DNA of 64,000 nt from NCBI RefSeq assembly GCF_036053395.1, contig NZ_CP107942.1, positions 9,828,001 through 9,892,000 on the forward strand, read 5' to 3'. The notes under the pieces were generated by a model. The model was not told the origin of the DNA. It searched no databases and saw only the letters and a program-made list of their open reading frames with translations. The number at the start of each line of letters is the position of its first letter. Position 1 is the stretch's first letter. The DNA comes from Actinoplanes sp. NBC_00393 (GTDB taxonomy: Bacteria > Actinomycetota > Actinomycetes > Mycobacteriales > Micromonosporaceae). Below, one piece after another: positions 34,462 to 43,541 of the stretch. A program made the translations under genes and the position numbers.

Positions 34462-35261
34462 CATCCCTCCCGGGCGTCGACCAGGGAGGCGAAGACGATG
34501 ACGTTGTCGGCGTAACCCTCCCGGCCCCCGAGCCAGTCGCCGCCGCAGGTCATCAGCCGCAGCGAGGGCCGGCTGTAATCGCCGTAGACGCGGTGCACCG
34601 GCAGCCGGTCCTTGTCGAACGTCTCCACCGAGTTCACCTCGAAGACGGCCACCGAGCCGTCCGCCCGGGACACCTCGATCACCGCGCCCGACCGCAGCTC
34701 GCCCAGGTCATGAAAGACCGAAGGCCCGGTACGCGTGTCCGCGTGCCCCACGATCAGAGCCGGCCCGAACTGTCCCGGGGTCGGCCCGCCGTCGAACCAT
34801 CCGGCCTCGTTGTGCCGTTTCAGCGGCGGCACGTCCACCGAGCCGTCGTTGGCCAGCCCGACCTCGAGGACCGGCGCGGACACGTCGATCGACGGGATGG
34901 TGAGTCGTTCCGGCCGGCTCGGCTCGAGCACCGGGAAGGACCGTGCCGGCGGCTCGTCCGGCCCCCGGAACAGGCCGCCCACGTTGAAGCCGGTCGCGAC
35001 GCCGAGACCCATGCCGACGCAGAACAGCCCGACGAACAGCAGCGCCAGGGCGATCAGGCCGAGCGGACCACCCCGGCGCCCGCGTCCCGGCCGTGGTGGC
35101 CGGCCCCGTCGTGGAAAGGGCACCTGAAAGGGGGAACGACCCGGGACGCTCGGGGTCGGCGGCAGGGGACCGGTCACCACGCCGGGCGGTGGCGCGGTGA
35201 TCACCTGCGCCGGCCGTTTCTGCTGCACCGACTTCGGCACCCGGCCGGGTCCGCTGGTCAT
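34461..35261 (-). CDS. class F sortase
   Basis: A 266-residue membrane-anchored transpeptidase. A Pro/Arg-rich cytoplasmic N-terminus is followed by one transmembrane helix (LGLIALALLFVGLFCVGMG) and an extracellular sortase barrel. The catalytic His is in LIVGHADTRTG, the Cys in RLMTCGGDW, and an Arg is expected in the last strand. Class F sortases of actinobacteria attach surface proteins to the cell wall. ATG 35261 is only 7 bp downstream of the upstream surface protein gene, which makes that protein the obvious candidate substrate. Confidence 0.9.
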   Translation of the reverse strand: MTSGPGRVPKSVQQKRPAQVITAPPPGVVTGPLPPTPSVPGRSPFQVPFPRRGRPPRPGRGRRGGPLGLIALALLFVGLFCVGMGLGVATGFNVGGLFRGPDEPPARSFPVLEPSRPERLTIPSIDVSAPVLEVGLANDGSVDVPPLKRHNEAGWFDGGPTPGQFGPALIVGHADTRTGPSVFHDLGELRSGAVIEVSRADGSVAVFEVNSVETFDKDRLPVHRVYGDYSRPSLRLMTCGGDWLGGREGYADNVIVFASLVDAREG

Positions 35262-35268
35262 CGCGGCC

Positions 35269-35763
35269 TCAGCCGATCCGCCGGCGCCGGCGGCGCGAGG
35301 ACGCGACGGCGAGTGCCAGGCCGGCCGCCATCGCCGCCAGACCACCCCCGATCAGGATCGACGCGGTCGCGCCCGGCGCTGTCCCGCCGCCGCCGGTGGC
35401 CGGGCCCCTGGTCGGCTCCACGCGCGCGACCACGTGCAGCGTGGCGGTCGCGTTGCCACCGCCCTCGGGACAGCGCAGGGCGACCGGGTAGTCGCCGGGC
35501 TCGGTGTCGGCCGGCACCGTGACGTTCGCGGTGAGGAAGCCGAACTCGGGCTGCACCGTGACCTCCCCGATCGGCTCCGCGGTGACGGTGGCCGGATCCA
35601 GGCTGTCGTCGCAGGAGGCGCGTAACGAGATGTCGTCCCCGGCCGGCACTGTGCTCGGGTTGAGCTCCACGAAGGGGGCCGCGGCGGCGTGCGCGGCCGG
35701 TACGCCCGGCACGGCCAGACCGAACACCAGAGCCGCCGCAGCGACGGGGACAGACATGCGCAT
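35269..35763 (-). CDS. exported surface protein with C-terminal membrane anchor, sortase partner
   Basis: A 164-residue protein. The signal peptide is MRMSVPVAAAALVFGLAVPG with cleavage near AHAAAA. An Ig-like beta domain follows (ELNPSTVPAGDDISLRASC, FLTANVTVPADTEPGDYPV) with two Cys that may pair. The C-terminus has a Gly-rich stretch (TGGGGTAPGA), a membrane helix (ILIGGGLAAMAAGLALAVA) and a basic tail SSRRRRRRIG. This is the layout of a sortase sorting signal, but no LPXTG is present. ATG 35763 is preceded by GGGGGAG. It is transcribed directly into the sortase gene. Confidence 0.83.
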   Translation of the reverse strand: MRMSVPVAAAALVFGLAVPGVPAAHAAAAPFVELNPSTVPAGDDISLRASCDDSLDPATVTAEPIGEVTVQPEFGFLTANVTVPADTEPGDYPVALRCPEGGGNATATLHVVARVEPTRGPATGGGGTAPGATASILIGGGLAAMAAGLALAVASSRRRRRRIG

Positions 35764-35963
35764 GGACTCCCCCTCCTGCCGTTCACGGCGGAAAAGCCGT
35801 GGACGGCGCGTGAGGGTGATTTTCGCACCTCGGAGCACAATCCGCGTAGATCCCGACGGCGTGAGACCCCGGTTCGAGACCCGACGCTCCGACACGACTC
35901 GCGCTCCGCTACCGTGATTGTTGTTCGAATTCAAGAGGATCACCGGCGCCTGGGGGCGTTCAG

Positions 35964-36236
35964 TTGTCAGTAATCAGCACCGTTCTGGTCTTTGTGATCA
36001 TTCCGGCCGCGATCATCGGGGCGGTTGCGGCGCTCGTGCTCAACAGCTCGGACAAGTCGAAGCCGTCCCGCCGGTATCGCCCCGGCCGGCCGTACGACTT
36101 CCCGGCGATGTGGTTCACCGCAGCGCCGGACCGGGTCGCTCCCGTGGCGGACGGACACCGTGGACTGGTCATCGAGGACAGTTCCGGCGCTCCGGTCCGG
36201 CCCGGCCCGACAGGAGGCGCAAGTGACAGTTGGTGA
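35964..36236 (+). CDS. small membrane protein, possible aa3 oxidase subunit CtaJ
   Basis: A 90-residue protein with one N-terminal helix (VISTVLVFVIIPAAIIGAVAALVL), then a basic linker and a short soluble tail (RPYDFPAMWFTAAP). Size, topology and position directly upstream of a DUF5130 gene fit the CtaJ subunit of the actinobacterial bcc-aa3 supercomplex as I remember it; this is not proven from sequence alone. The TTG at 35964 is the only suitable start before the helix. It overlaps the DUF5130 gene by 14 bases. Confidence 0.65.
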   Translation: MSVISTVLVFVIIPAAIIGAVAALVLNSSDKSKPSRRYRPGRPYDFPAMWFTAAPDRVAPVADGHRGLVIEDSSGAPVRPGPTGGASDSW

Positions 36237-36618
36237 GGTCACCCCGCTGGAGCAGCCGGCCGACGGTCCTTTCACGACCCGGCAGCTGCTCCGACTCGAC
36301 GAGGCTCTCCGGATCGCCGACCAGGCGACCGGTCTGACCTTCAGCATCTACCTGGGCGACCTCGGCGACCCCGTCCGGGCCGCCGCCGAGGAACTGCACC
36401 GGCAGACCCGGAACCACCAGCGGTCCGTACTGATCGCGGTGTCGCCGAACCAGCGCAAGCTGGAGATCGTCACCGGGTCCGAGGCGCGCAAGCGCATCTC
36501 GGACCGGGACGCGAAGCTCGCCGGGCTGTCGATGGCCGCCTCGTTCGCCGGCGGCGACCTGGCCGGTGGCCTGCTGATCGGCATCGACCAGCTGGCCACC
36601 CACGCGGGCCGCTCCTAA
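36223..36618 (+). CDS. DUF5130 (TPM-like) protein
   Basis: A 131-residue protein with features of the TPM-phosphatase-like DUF5130 family: TFSIYLGDLGDPVRAAAEELH, VLIAVSPNQRKLEIVTGSEARKRI and DRDAKLAGLSMAASFAGGDLAGGL. The last stretch is hydrophobic. GTG 36223 has GGAGG five bases upstream; longer in-frame extensions lie inside the preceding gene. Function is unknown. Its position near pepN and the Rv2466c-like gene matches Rv2468c in mycobacteria, from memory. Confidence 0.8.
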   Translation: MTVGEVTPLEQPADGPFTTRQLLRLDEALRIADQATGLTFSIYLGDLGDPVRAAAEELHRQTRNHQRSVLIAVSPNQRKLEIVTGSEARKRISDRDAKLAGLSMAASFAGGDLAGGLLIGIDQLATHAGRS

Positions 36619-36622
36619 AGCG

Positions 36623-37180
36623 TCACCGCCACGAGGCCGGTGTGATCCGGATCGGATAGGGGGCGTCGAGCTTGCGTTGCTCGGCGCCCTCGACGCTGCC
36701 GTCCGACCGGTACTCCGCGCCGTCCAGCGTGTGCACGCGCAGCACCGGACCGGCCTCCACCCGCCAGTAGGCGGGGATGCCGGCCGCCGCGTACAGCGCC
36801 GGTTTGAGCAGCCGGTCGTAACGCCGGGTCTCCTCCGCCTCGACCTCCACGACCAGGGCCACGTCGGCCGGGTCGACCCAGATCGCGCCGGACGAGTGCG
36901 GCCGCAGCACGGTCACGTCCGGAACCAGGTTGCTGGTGCCGATCTCGATGCCCAGCCGCGCGCACACCCACCAGCCGGGCGGCGCGGCCGCCCGCAGGGT
37001 GCCGACCACCGACTCCACCAGCGTCTCGTGCCGCTCGTCCGTCGGCGGGCTGACGTGCAGTCCGCCGTCGACGATCTCGTACCGGTGTCCGTCCTGGGGA
37101 AACAGATGCAGATCCGGCTCGGTCCACCGGCCCTCCGGTGCGCTCCACCGCACCGGGGCACCCTGGCTCAGCATCGTCAC
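36623..37180 (-). CDS. Uma2-family putative nuclease (DUF820)
   Basis: A 185-residue protein with a PD-(D/E)XK-like fold. The core is NLVPDVTVLRP with a candidate Asp, then VALVVEVEAEETRRYDRLLKPALYAAAGIPAYWRVE with Glu and Lys. Uma2 proteins are common in cyanobacteria and actinomycetes, and their activity is unproven. The gene is convergent with the DUF5130 gene (4-bp gap) and divergent from nothing obvious; a strong terminator for pepN lies just upstream. It probably has its own promoter in the 37181-37257 gap. Confidence 0.83.
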   Translation of the reverse strand: MTMLSQGAPVRWSAPEGRWTEPDLHLFPQDGHRYEIVDGGLHVSPPTDERHETLVESVVGTLRAAAPPGWWVCARLGIEIGTSNLVPDVTVLRPHSSGAIWVDPADVALVVEVEAEETRRYDRLLKPALYAAAGIPAYWRVEAGPVLRVHTLDGAEYRSDGSVEGAEQRKLDAPYPIRITPASWR

Positions 37181-37257
37181 AGGCCACCTCCATCACCGCG
37201 GAGTGCCAGCCTACTTACTCACCGTGGTTACCGGCGAGTTATGCCTGTGTAAAAGAC

Positions 37258-37295
37258 CAGGGTCCCCGCTCCGGATGACCGGAGCGGGGACCCTG
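37258..37295 (-). terminator. intrinsic terminator of pepN
   Basis: A perfect 17-bp stem joins 37258-37274 to 37279-37295 around the 4-base loop ATGA. On the minus strand the stem is followed by CTTTTACAC, a short T-run. It starts about 10 bases past the pepN stop. It is the strongest minus-strand terminator in the window besides that of the tRNA-Gly remnant. Confidence 0.92.
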
Positions 37296-37304
37296 GGTCG
37301 GCTG

Positions 37305-39845
37305 TCAGGCCGCGGAGCGGTCCTTCTCCCGGGCCTTCAGGGCCCGCAGGATGCCGTCGCGTCCCTCGGCGACCAGCCGGCGCAACGACGCCGGCTGACC
37401 GTCGCGGCTCAGCCAGGCGTCGGTGAGCGCCACCGTCTCCGGGCTGATCTGGTACGCCGGGTACGCCAGCGTGGCGAACTCCTGGGCCGGCTCACTGTCC
37501 GAGCGGGCCCACACGTCACCGACCACCTCGAAGAACTTCGCCGCGTACGGCGCTGTCAGAGCCACCTGGCGGGTGCTCTGGAAGCCCTGCAGCAGCGACC
37601 GGTTCAGCCAGTTCGGCGGCGCCTTCGGCCCGGTGAGCTCGGCCCAGACCCGGTCCTTGTTGGCCGGCGTGGGCAGCAGCGCCCGGGCGATCGCGGCTTC
37701 CCGCTCACCGCTCGCGGTCCGGTCCGAGGCGAGCTCGGCGTCGATCTCCTCCTCGGTGGCGGCGCCCAGCGCGGCCAGCGCCTGCAGCAGGCTCCAGCGC
37801 AGCTCGGTGTCGACCACCAGGCCGTCCGGACGGGTCTCGCCGGTGAGCCAGCCGCGCAGCTCGACCGCCTGCTCGGCGGTGCGGGCCGCGGTGATGAACG
37901 ACCGCGCCCAGGTGAGCTGCCAGCCGCTGCCCGGTTCGGCGGTGGCGAGCTGGTCCTTCGCCAGGCCGGCCAGCATGCCCCAGCCGGTCGGCGCCCACTC
38001 CGGGTCGGCGAAGCTGGTCAGCGCCATGCCGGCCTGCCGCAGCGTGGCCGTGGTCAGGTTCACGTCGGTCTCGGCCGGCAGCCCGGCGACGACCAGCGCC
38101 ACGTAGTCGCGGGCCGCCAGCTCGGCGTCGCGCAGCATGTCCCAGGTGGCCGCCCAGCACAGGGCCCGCGGCAGCGCCGACTCGAACCCGGCGATGTGCT
38201 GCACCAGGGTGCCCAGCGAGCGCTCGTCCAGCCGCAGCTTCGCGTACGTCAGGTCCTCGTCGTTGACCAGCAGCACGTCCGGCGCGGCCACCCCGGCGAG
38301 CGCGGCGACCTCGGTACGCTCGCCGGCCACGTCCACCTCGAGCAGCTCCCGGCGGACCAGCCGGTCGCCGTCCAGGTCGTAGAGGCCGAGCCCGATCCGG
38401 TGGGTGCGCAGCGTCGGGTAGTCGGTCGGCGCCTCCTGGTGCACGACCACCTGGGTGTAACGCCCGTCGGCGTCCACCTCCACGACCGGGCGCAGCGTGT
38501 TGACCTGCGAGGTCTCGAGCCACTGCTGAGCGAACTTGCGCAGCTCCCGGCCGGACGCCGACTCCAGCTCGGTGAGCAGGTCGTCGAAGGTGGCGTTGCC
38601 CCAGGCGTGCTTGGCGAAGTACGCCCGCAGGCCGGTCAGGAACGGGTCCAGTCCGACGTACGCCACCAACTGCTTGATCACGCTGGCGCCCTTGGCGTAC
38701 GTGATGCCGTCGAAGTTGACCTCGACGGCTTCCAGGTCCGGCATCTCGCAGTAGACCGGGTGGGTGGAGGACAGCTGGTCCTGCCGGTAACCCCAGGCCT
38801 TGCGGATGGACAGGAACGTCGACCAGGCGTCGGTGAACCGGGTGGCGTGCGTGTTGCACCAGTGGCTGGCCCACTCGGCGAACGACTCGTTCAGCCACAG
38901 GTCGTTCCACCAGCGCATGGTGACCAGGTCGCCGAACCACATGTGGGCGAGCTCGTGCAGGATCGTGTTGGCGCGCTGCTCGTACTCGTAGTCGGTGACC
39001 TGCGAGCGGAAGATGTAGTGCGACTCGGCGTGCGTGACGCAGCCGAAGTTCTCCATCGCGCCGGCGTTGAAGTCGGGCACCCACAGCTGGTCGTACTTGG
39101 GCAGCGGGTAGCGCACCCCGAACTGCTCGTGGAAGAAGTCGAAGCCCTGCTTGGTGATCAGGAAGAGGTCGTCGGCGTCCAGGTACTGCGCCATCGAGGC
39201 GCGGCAGAAGACGCCCAGCTCGATGCCGTCGTGCGAGTCGCGCACCTCGTGGTACGGCCCGGCGCAGATCGCCGTGATGTACGTGCTCATCCGCGCCGAG
39301 GTGGCGAAGTGGACCGCCTTGACGCCGTCGCCGGCCGCCTCCTCGCGCTCGACCGGCATGTTGGACACGACCTTCCAGTGCGCCGGCACCGTGGCGTGCC
39401 ACGTGAAGACGCTCTTCAGGTCGGGCTGGTCGAAGCAGGCGTACGTCCGTTGCGCGTCCGCCGTCTCGAACTGGCTGTAGAGGTAGACCTCCTGGTCGAC
39501 CGGGTCGACGCTGCGCTGCAGCCCCTGGCCGCTCGCCGAGAACTTGAAGTCGCCGTCGACGACCAGGGTGTTCTCCGCGGCGAGGCCGGACAGCGGCAGA
39601 CCGTTCTCCGGGGTCCACCCGCTGATGTCGACCGGTGCGCCGTTCAGCGTCGCGGAGTTGATTCGCGCGGCGGCGGCCTCGACGAACGTCGTCGCGCCGG
39701 GTTCCGTGCACCGGAAGGTGATCACCGTCGTGGACCGGAAGGTCTCGGAACCGGTCAGGTCAAGAGTGATGTCGTACCCGGTCACGTCGAGCAAGCGACC
39801 ACGCTCCGCGGCCTCGACCTGGGTCAGGTTGTGAACACCGGCCAC
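37305..39845 (-). CDS. pepN: aminopeptidase N (M1 family)
   Basis: An 846-residue cytoplasmic zinc aminopeptidase. The N-terminal saddle domain opens with NLTQVEAAERGRLLDVTGYD. The substrate motif is GAMENFG. The zinc site is HELAHMWFGD with the third ligand in NESFAEW. The large helical C-terminal domain completes a family-length protein. It trims N-terminal residues from peptides in protein turnover. GTG 39845 has AAGGAG seven bases upstream; the GTG two codons earlier is too close to that site. It is divergent from the DsbA-like gene, an arrangement shared with Rv2467/Rv2466c. Confidence 0.96.
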   Translation of the reverse strand: MAGVHNLTQVEAAERGRLLDVTGYDITLDLTGSETFRSTTVITFRCTEPGATTFVEAAAARINSATLNGAPVDISGWTPENGLPLSGLAAENTLVVDGDFKFSASGQGLQRSVDPVDQEVYLYSQFETADAQRTYACFDQPDLKSVFTWHATVPAHWKVVSNMPVEREEAAGDGVKAVHFATSARMSTYITAICAGPYHEVRDSHDGIELGVFCRASMAQYLDADDLFLITKQGFDFFHEQFGVRYPLPKYDQLWVPDFNAGAMENFGCVTHAESHYIFRSQVTDYEYEQRANTILHELAHMWFGDLVTMRWWNDLWLNESFAEWASHWCNTHATRFTDAWSTFLSIRKAWGYRQDQLSSTHPVYCEMPDLEAVEVNFDGITYAKGASVIKQLVAYVGLDPFLTGLRAYFAKHAWGNATFDDLLTELESASGRELRKFAQQWLETSQVNTLRPVVEVDADGRYTQVVVHQEAPTDYPTLRTHRIGLGLYDLDGDRLVRRELLEVDVAGERTEVAALAGVAAPDVLLVNDEDLTYAKLRLDERSLGTLVQHIAGFESALPRALCWAATWDMLRDAELAARDYVALVVAGLPAETDVNLTTATLRQAGMALTSFADPEWAPTGWGMLAGLAKDQLATAEPGSGWQLTWARSFITAARTAEQAVELRGWLTGETRPDGLVVDTELRWSLLQALAALGAATEEEIDAELASDRTASGEREAAIARALLPTPANKDRVWAELTGPKAPPNWLNRSLLQGFQSTRQVALTAPYAAKFFEVVGDVWARSDSEPAQEFATLAYPAYQISPETVALTDAWLSRDGQPASLRRLVAEGRDGILRALKAREKDRSAA

Positions 39846-39946
39846 GTGCACTCTCCTTCGAGCTGACTGCGTTTGTCCGAAGCCTATGCGCCTGCGGCGA
39901 CGTAACTCACCCCGACCGGGCACCGAAGAAGGTGGAAGATCGAAGC

Positions 39947-40579
39947 ATGACAGAACGCGCGACCGTCGACATGTGGTTCGACCCCTTGTGCCCGTGGGCC
40001 TGGATCACCTCCCGCTGGCTGCTCGAGGTGGAAAAGGTCCGCCCTCTCGACATCCGGTTCAACGTGATGAGCCTCTCCGTGCTGAACGAGGGACGCGAGG
40101 AGCTTCCGGAGCGCTACCGGGAGATGCTGGCCAAGGGCTGGGGCCCGGTACGGGTGTGCATCGCCGCCGCCGAGACCGCCGGCCCCGAGGTGCTCCGCGA
40201 CCTCTACACCGCGCTCGGCACCCGCATCCACCTGCAGAAGTACGAGATCGACGACGAGAAGCTGTTCCGCGAGGCGCTGACCGAGGTCGGTCTGGACCCG
40301 GAGCTGGCCGCCGCCGCGAACACCGGCGAGCGGGACGAGGCCCTGCGGGCCAGTCACAACGCCGGGATGAAGCCGGTCGGCACCGACGTCGGCACCCCGG
40401 TGATCCACGCGCCGGGCCCGAACCCGGGGGAGACCGTCGCGTTCTTCGGCCCGGTGATCACCCCGGCGCCCAAGGGCGAGGCCGCCGGCAAGCTGTGGGA
40501 CGGCGTCGTGCTGGTCGCCGGCACTCCGGGCTTCTACGAGCTGAAGCGCAGCCGCGACCTCGGGCCGATCTTCGATTAG
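39947..40579 (+). CDS. DsbA-family (Rv2466c-like) protein with CPWA active site
   Basis: A 210-residue thioredoxin-fold protein with a helical insertion, closely similar along its length to what I remember of mycobacterial Rv2466c, a mycothiol/mycoredoxin-dependent oxidoreductase: DMWFDPLCPWAWITSRWLLE, VMSLSVLNEGREELPERYRE, DVGTPVIHAPG and ELKRSRDLGPIFD. The active site is Cys15-Pro-Trp-Ala18. Rv2466c has CPWC, so the second (resolving) Cys is absent here. The cis-Pro loop TPVIH is kept. The protein may work as a monothiol reductase using mycothiol. ATG 39947 has GGAAGA upstream. Confidence 0.9.
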   Translation: MTERATVDMWFDPLCPWAWITSRWLLEVEKVRPLDIRFNVMSLSVLNEGREELPERYREMLAKGWGPVRVCIAAAETAGPEVLRDLYTALGTRIHLQKYEIDDEKLFREALTEVGLDPELAAAANTGERDEALRASHNAGMKPVGTDVGTPVIHAPGPNPGETVAFFGPVITPAPKGEAAGKLWDGVVLVAGTPGFYELKRSRDLGPIFD

Positions 40580-40631
40580 TTGCCATTCAGGGGCGGTCGC
40601 CGAAAAAAGCGACTCTTCGCCGCCGACCGGT

Positions 40632-40664
40632 CGTTGGATGGGGTGATGTACACCTCATCCAACG
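40632..40664. promoter_or_regulatory. 33-bp dyad, candidate operator
   Basis: CGTTGGATG (40632-40640) and CATCCAACG (40656-40664) are exact inverted repeats, and GGTG/CACC continue the dyad inside around ATGTA. It lies in the gene-poor gap after the DsbA-like gene and 11 bases before a GTG with GGAGG upstream. The size and symmetry suit a dimeric repressor site, but hairpin function is also possible. Confidence 0.55.
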
Positions 40665-40675
40665 CGGAGGCGAGC

Positions 40676-40885
40676 GTGCCCGAGAACGAGCCGATCGGAT
40701 CGAGCATCGGCGTTCAGCTAGGGGTTTGGGCGGATCTGCCCCCAGATGTGGCGGTCATGGTGGCTCCGCCGGTGACCGTGACGGCGTGTCCGGTCCCGCG
40801 GCCGGTGAATTCGCATCGCAAGGCCCAGTTGAGCAGGTCACGCGGGAACATGCCGGTTGGTAGGCACCGCAGGTACGCCGGGTAA
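40676..40885 (+). CDS. possible small protein, 69 aa
   Basis: A GTG at 40676 follows GGAGG by five bases and a 33-bp dyad by eleven. The frame encodes 69 residues beginning VPENEPIGSSIGVQLGVWAD and ending in a basic stretch (GNMPVGRHRRYAG). No domain is recognised and coding character in the second half is weak. It ends 10 bases before the DUF1015 gene. The upstream signals are the main reason to list it. Confidence 0.35.
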   Translation: MPENEPIGSSIGVQLGVWADLPPDVAVMVAPPVTVTACPVPRPVNSHRKAQLSRSRGNMPVGRHRRYAG

Positions 40886-40895
40886 GTTGCCCCCC

Positions 40896-42092
40896 ATGAC
40901 GGTCGTGCACCCGATCAGCCGGGCCTGGATCACCAATGGCGGTACCGGGGCCCAGAATTATGACGAGTTCGCCGACGACGCCGAAATCACCCAGATCATC
41001 ACGGCCAACCCGCACAGCGCGCTGGCCGTCGAGATGCCGCACCTCGCTCCCGACTCGCTCGGGAAGTCCTTCACCGACTCCCTCCCGGACGCTGTGGTCC
41101 GGCTGGAGCGGGCGAAGTCCGAGGGCCGGTACCGCCCCGCAGAGCAGGTCGTCGTGCTCTACCGCATCACCGGACCGGGTGAGGCGCCCGCCTACGGGCT
41201 GTGGAGTACGGTCGAGACCTCGCAGATCTCGACCAACGCCGACGAGCCCGGCCTGGTGATCCGCAACGAGGACGTCTTCATCAGCAAGGTCCGTGAGCGG
41301 GTCGCCCTCGCTGACTCGCTCCAGACGCTGCTGTCGCCCGTACTCCTGCTCCAGACCGGCAAGGGTGAGGAGCTGCACGCGGCCCTCGCCGACGCGGTCG
41401 ACGCGGCGGGCGAGTCCGCCGCAACCGATACCGATCAGACCGGGCGCACCCACGACATCTGGGAGGTCGGTCCGGGGAACCTGCAGGACCGGCTGCTCGA
41501 GCTGGCCGGCGGCGGCGAGTTGGTGGTCGCCGACGGCAACCACCGCAGCCTGGCCGCGCAGACCGGCGGGATCGCCCGCTTCCTGGCGGTCGTCACGACT
41601 CCCGCGTCGGTCGCCATCCAGCCCTACAACCGCCTGGTCAGCGAGCTGCCGGCCTCGCTCGACGACCTTCTGGAACGGCTCCGCGCGGCCGGCGCGACGG
41701 TCACCGAGCTGCCGCGTGCCGCGCAGCTTCCGGCCAAGGGCACGATCGAGATGTACGCGCAATCCCGTTCTTTCGCAGTAGGACTGCCGCCGGACCCGGC
41801 CGGCACGTCGGTGGAGAACCTGGACCACGCCCTCGTGGAGCGCGTTCTGCTGCGCGACACGCTCGGCCTGGACCCGGGGGACAAGCGGATCGCCTACATC
41901 GGCGGGGACTACCCGGTCGAGTGGCTGCGTGACGAGGTGGACGCCGGGCGCGCCGAGCTGGCCGTCCTGATCGCCCCGGTCACCGTCGACGACTTCGTCG
42001 AGGTGAACCTGGAGCGGCTCAAGCTGCCGCGCAAGAGCACGTGGTTCACACCCAAGGCCCGTGGCGGACTCGTCCTGGCCCAGCTGGACTGA
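40896..42092 (+). CDS. DUF1015-family protein
   Basis: A 398-residue cytoplasmic protein of the DUF1015 family. Characteristic segments are the N-terminal HPISRAWITNGGTGAQNYDE, the conserved VVADGNHRSLAA with a candidate active-site His, and the C-terminal STWFTPKARGGLVLAQLD. Some bacterial DUF1015 genes neighbour serine or phosphoserine metabolism, but the reaction is unknown to me. ATG 40896 is the family-like start; the frame extends 13 codons upstream. Its TGA overlaps the next gene's ATG by one base, suggesting coupling to the esterase. Confidence 0.85.
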   Translation: MTVVHPISRAWITNGGTGAQNYDEFADDAEITQIITANPHSALAVEMPHLAPDSLGKSFTDSLPDAVVRLERAKSEGRYRPAEQVVVLYRITGPGEAPAYGLWSTVETSQISTNADEPGLVIRNEDVFISKVRERVALADSLQTLLSPVLLLQTGKGEELHAALADAVDAAGESAATDTDQTGRTHDIWEVGPGNLQDRLLELAGGGELVVADGNHRSLAAQTGGIARFLAVVTTPASVAIQPYNRLVSELPASLDDLLERLRAAGATVTELPRAAQLPAKGTIEMYAQSRSFAVGLPPDPAGTSVENLDHALVERVLLRDTLGLDPGDKRIAYIGGDYPVEWLRDEVDAGRAELAVLIAPVTVDDFVEVNLERLKLPRKSTWFTPKARGGLVLAQLD

Positions 42093-43009
42093 TGCTGCAC
42101 CCACAGGTAACCGCCGCCGCGTCACTGCGGCGGCGGCCCACCGCCGAGGAACTCGCCGCCGACCCGTACCAGCGCTTGCTCGGCGCCCGTGCGGCGATGG
42201 AGGAGTCGAACGAGGCGGAGACCGGCCCGGCCCTGCCGTTGCCGGTCGTCGCCGATCTCGACGCGGACGGCGTGCCGTGCCGCCTCTACGCGACCCGGAC
42301 CGGTACGCCCGTCCTGGTCTACCTGCACGGCGGCGGCTGGTGTTACGGCAGCATCGAAACCGTGGACCGGTTCTGCCGCCGGGTGGCGGAGCGCTCCGGC
42401 TGCGCCGTGGTCTCGGTCGGCTACCGGCTCGCCCCGGAGCACGTCTTTCCGGCCGCCCTCGACGACGTCGCGACCGTCCTGTCCTATCTGCGCCGGTCCG
42501 GCGCGGACCTGGGGCTGGACGTGTCCCGGCTGGCGATCGGCGGGGACAGCGCGGGCGGCCAGCTCGCCACGGTCACCGCCCGCCGGCAGCGGGACGCCGC
42601 CACCCCGCTCGACTACCAGGTGCTGATCTACCCGGCCCTCGACCCGCTCACCTCCGCCGAGTCCTACGACGAGGTCGGCGGATACGGGCTGGACCGCGCG
42701 TCGATGAAGCTGGCCTGGGAGACGTTCGTACCGGACCCGATGCAGCGCCTCACCCCGGACGTGTCACCGCTCGCGGCGGACGATTTGTCCGGAATGCCGC
42801 CAACGTTGCTGATCACCGCGGAGTACGATGCGTTGCGCGACGAGGGCGCCGACTACGCGAACGCGCTGATCGCCGCCGGCGTCCCGGTGGTGCACACCCG
42901 CTACATGGGCGTGAACCACGGCTTCGCCCGAAAACTGGCCACCATCGATGCCGCCCGGGCCGCGGCGGACCAGGTGGCATCCGCCCTGCGTTCGGCCCTC
43001 ACCTTCTGA
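42092..43009 (+). CDS. alpha/beta hydrolase, HSL/acetyl-esterase family
   Basis: A 305-residue esterase of the hormone-sensitive-lipase group. The oxyanion hole is LVYLHGGGWCYG, the nucleophile motif is IGGDSAGGQLA, and the C-terminal Asp and His lie in AEYDALRDEG and GVNHGFARK. It should hydrolyse short-chain esters or lactones; the natural substrate is not evident. ATG 42092 shares its first base with the preceding stop. Together with DUF1015 and rpiB, 13 bp downstream, it may form an operon. Confidence 0.9.
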   Translation: MLHPQVTAAASLRRRPTAEELAADPYQRLLGARAAMEESNEAETGPALPLPVVADLDADGVPCRLYATRTGTPVLVYLHGGGWCYGSIETVDRFCRRVAERSGCAVVSVGYRLAPEHVFPAALDDVATVLSYLRRSGADLGLDVSRLAIGGDSAGGQLATVTARRQRDAATPLDYQVLIYPALDPLTSAESYDEVGGYGLDRASMKLAWETFVPDPMQRLTPDVSPLAADDLSGMPPTLLITAEYDALRDEGADYANALIAAGVPVVHTRYMGVNHGFARKLATIDAARAAADQVASALRSALTF

Positions 43010-43022
43010 AAGACTTTTTGAC

Positions 43023-43508
<486 letters not shown>

Positions 43509-43541
43509 CCCAGCCACCACCGCCCGCCCGAACAGCCCTGA

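Noticed and set aside
36930..39866. A 978-codon open frame on the plus strand.
   Set aside because: It is antisense to pepN and Uma2, whose motifs are intact. Composition is that of a shadow frame.
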